The notes beneath the pieces were generated by a model that was not told the DNA's origin, made no database searches, and worked only from the letters and a program-made list of their open reading frames with translations. Below, piece after piece: positions 62,702-64,000 of a stretch of 64,000 bases of DNA. The stretch comes from Rhizorhabdus phycosphaerae (lineage in GTDB: Bacteria > Pseudomonadota > Alphaproteobacteria > Sphingomonadales > Sphingomonadaceae), in the NCBI RefSeq assembly GCF_011044255.1, contig NZ_CP049107.1:2071501-2135500 (forward strand). Reading direction: 5' to 3'. The stretch's first letter is position 1. Each line of letters opens with the position of its first letter. A program made the position numbers and the translations under genes.

Positions 62702-63443
62702 TGGACAGTGCATCGCCATCACCGGCGCGGCTGGAGGCATCGGCTCGCTGCTGTGCCAGCGACTGGTCGAGCGAGGCGCGCATGTGGTCGGCATCGATCG
62801 CCTGCCTTCGCCCGAGGCGAACAGCGAGATGATCGCCGACCTCGGCAGCTTCGAGGGTATCGCCGACCTCGGCGCGAAACTCGACGACCTCGGGCCGGAC
62901 ATGCTCGTGAACCTGGCAGGCATCCAGTATTTCGGCCCGCTTCAGGATCAGTCGCCCGAAAATCTCTGGACGGGCTACGTCATCAATCTGATCGCACCGG
63001 CGATGCTATCGCGGGCGGTGGTGCCGGGCATGCGGGCGCGCCGACAGGGGCGGATCGTCAACATCGGGTCGGTCTTCGGTTCGATCCCCTTCGCCCATTT
63101 CGTGAGCTATTCGAGCGCCAAGGCCGGGCTGAAAGGCTTCAGCCAGGCGCTGCGGCGCGAACTGGCGGGTAGCGGCGTGGAGGTGACGCATGTCGCACCG
63201 CGCGCAGTGCGGACGCCGCTGAACTCCGAACGCGTGCTGGCGCTGGCCGAGATCACCAAGATGCATCTCGATGCGCCCGAATATGTCGCCGACCGGATCG
63301 CCAGCGCCATCGAAAAGGGCGAGCGCGACGTCGTGATCGGCTTCCCGGAATCGCTCTTCGTCCGCCTGAATGCACTGATGCCGACGATGATCGACAAGGC
63401 CCTCGCCGCCAACGACCGCAAGGCGGCAGCCATCTTCAACTGA
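62688..63443 (+). CDS. Short-chain dehydrogenase/reductase
   Basis: 251 residues, Rossmann fold, cytosolic. Cofactor motif TGAAGGIG, NLAG, and the catalytic set Ser (IGSVFG), Tyr and Lys (SYSSAK). The acidic end of strand 2 (GIDR) allows NAD(H). Reduces or oxidises a carbonyl in the same pathway as the fused ligase, which it overlaps by 14 nt. Start ATG 62688. Substrate unknown. Confidence 0.93.
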   Translation: MKQLDGQCIAITGAAGGIGSLLCQRLVERGAHVVGIDRLPSPEANSEMIADLGSFEGIADLGAKLDDLGPDMLVNLAGIQYFGPLQDQSPENLWTGYVINLIAPAMLSRAVVPGMRARRQGRIVNIGSVFGSIPFAHFVSYSSAKAGLKGFSQALRRELAGSGVEVTHVAPRAVRTPLNSERVLALAEITKMHLDAPEYVADRIASAIEKGERDVVIGFPESLFVRLNALMPTMIDKALAANDRKAAAIFN

Positions 63444-63459
63444 CAATATGGAGACGATG

Positions 63460-64000
63460 ATGAAGGCTCGTTATATCCTGGCCGCGCTTGCGCTCGGCAC
63501 TGCCCTTGCACCCGCTCATGCCGACGGCATTAGCGACCGCACCATGGCACTTGCGGGCGCCTGGGCCCAAGTGAAGTACGGCACCCCCGCCGCCGCGCAG
63601 ACCGATGCGATGGCCAGGCTCAAGGGCCAGGCCGACGCGCTCGTTGCCGCATCCCCGAACCGCGCCGAGCCGCTGATCTGGGACGGCATCGTCACCTCGA
63701 CGCTTGCCGGATTGAAGGGTGGCATGGGCGGCCTCTCGCTGGCGAAGGAAGCCAAGTCGCTGCTGGAGAAGGCGGAGAAGATCGACGGCAACGCGCTCGG
63801 CGGTTCGGCGCATACCAGCCTCGGCGCGCTTTATTATCAGGTGCCCGGCTGGCCGATCGGCTTCGGCAGCAGCGACAAGGCGCGCGCGGAGCTGCTGGCG
63901 GGGTTGAAGGCGAACCCGCAGGGCATCGATTCCAACTATTTCTGGGGAGACTTCCTGTTTCACCAGGGGCAATATGCGGATGCGGCCAAGGCGCTGAAGA
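63460..64000 (+). CDS. Exported helical repeat protein (TPR-like), 5' part only
   Basis: Cut by the right edge after 180 codons. Signal peptide (ARYILAALALGTALAPAHA) then Ala/Leu-rich helices with TPR-like spacing: LVAASPNRAEPLIWDGIV, NALGGSAHTSLGALYYQ, and FHQGQYADAAKALK. Start ATG 63460 lies 6 nt after GGAG, 16 nt after the SDR stop. Periplasmic scaffold or binding role inferred; the family is not identified. It belongs to the hemolysin-like gene group. Confidence 0.75.
   Translation, partial: MKARYILAALALGTALAPAHADGISDRTMALAGAWAQVKYGTPAAAQTDAMARLKGQADALVAASPNRAEPLIWDGIVTSTLAGLKGGMGGLSLAKEAKSLLEKAEKIDGNALGGSAHTSLGALYYQVPGWPIGFGSSDKARAELLAGLKANPQGIDSNYFWGDFLFHQGQYADAAKALK

Noticed and set aside
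1-64000. Mobile elements, CRISPR arrays, tRNA or rRNA genes
   Set aside because: No transposase or integrase motifs, no regularly spaced direct repeats, and no tRNA-like arms were seen in the intergenic gaps.

Overview
The window is GC-rich, gene-dense chromosomal DNA with short intergenic gaps. The mix of large TonB-dependent receptors, a globin-coupled chemoreceptor with a C-terminal W-x-x-F tail, MASE1 and FixJ-type signalling, a Tat-exported PhoX phosphatase and many ATGA/GTGA overlaps points to a heterotrophic alphaproteobacterium, most likely a sphingomonad. The genus is inferred from gene content only. I saw no transposase, integrase, phage gene, CRISPR array, tRNA or rRNA.

Layout. 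0-3.6 kb: a partial luciferase-like monooxygenase divergent from a TetR regulator, a triple-PAS LuxR-type regulator, and three small stress or envelope genes (CsbD, a 58-residue protein, a lipoprotein). 3.6-7.2 kb: Tat-exported PhoX lipoprotein and a GAF-GGDEF cyclase. 7.3-11 kb: a minus-strand copper-handling group (DUF2946, TonB receptor, PCuAC, SCO1). 11.1-17.6 kb: hybrid histidine kinase, FixJ-type regulator, double-PilZ protein and globin-coupled chemoreceptor. 17.6-18 kb: the only long non-coding stretch, holding a strongly structured candidate RNA. 18-27.6 kb: a DUF389 membrane protein, then a peptidase, DUF1905, 5-oxoprolinase, DUF969, DUF979 and DUF2891 run that looks like a pyroglutamate uptake and use operon. 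27.6-33 kb: thioesterase, hydrolase, BASS-type transporter, and a purine salvage operon (NCS2 permease, adenine deaminase, phosphoribosyltransferase). 33-42.7 kb: ABC-F ATPase with a structured leader, a cyclophilin, a MatB-like synthetase, a flippase and glycosyltransferase pair, and two ATP-grasp genes plus a nucleotidyltransferase. 42.7-45 kb: LysR divergent from scoAB.

45-60 kb holds a large plus-strand operon opposite a TetR gene: aauB-aauE-aauD-aauA (a TTQ aromatic amine dehydrogenase and its folding factors), two cytochromes c, a TonB receptor, an aldehyde dehydrogenase, two acyl-CoA ligases, an exported S15-type hydrolase and two periplasmic thiol-redox proteins. Together these could import a bound aromatic amine, free it, oxidise amine to aldehyde to acid, and activate the acid as a CoA thioester. 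The promoter carries a palindrome over its -35 box that is a good TetR operator candidate.

60-64 kb holds a tightly overlapping group: a thermostable-hemolysin-family protein (acyltransferase-like), an adenylating enzyme fused to a haem-oxygenase-like diiron domain, an SDR and an exported protein cut by the window edge. Its leader can fold into a long hairpin that ends just before the start codon. This set, the 17.8 kb structured element and the full aau operon are the best candidates for undescribed biology here.
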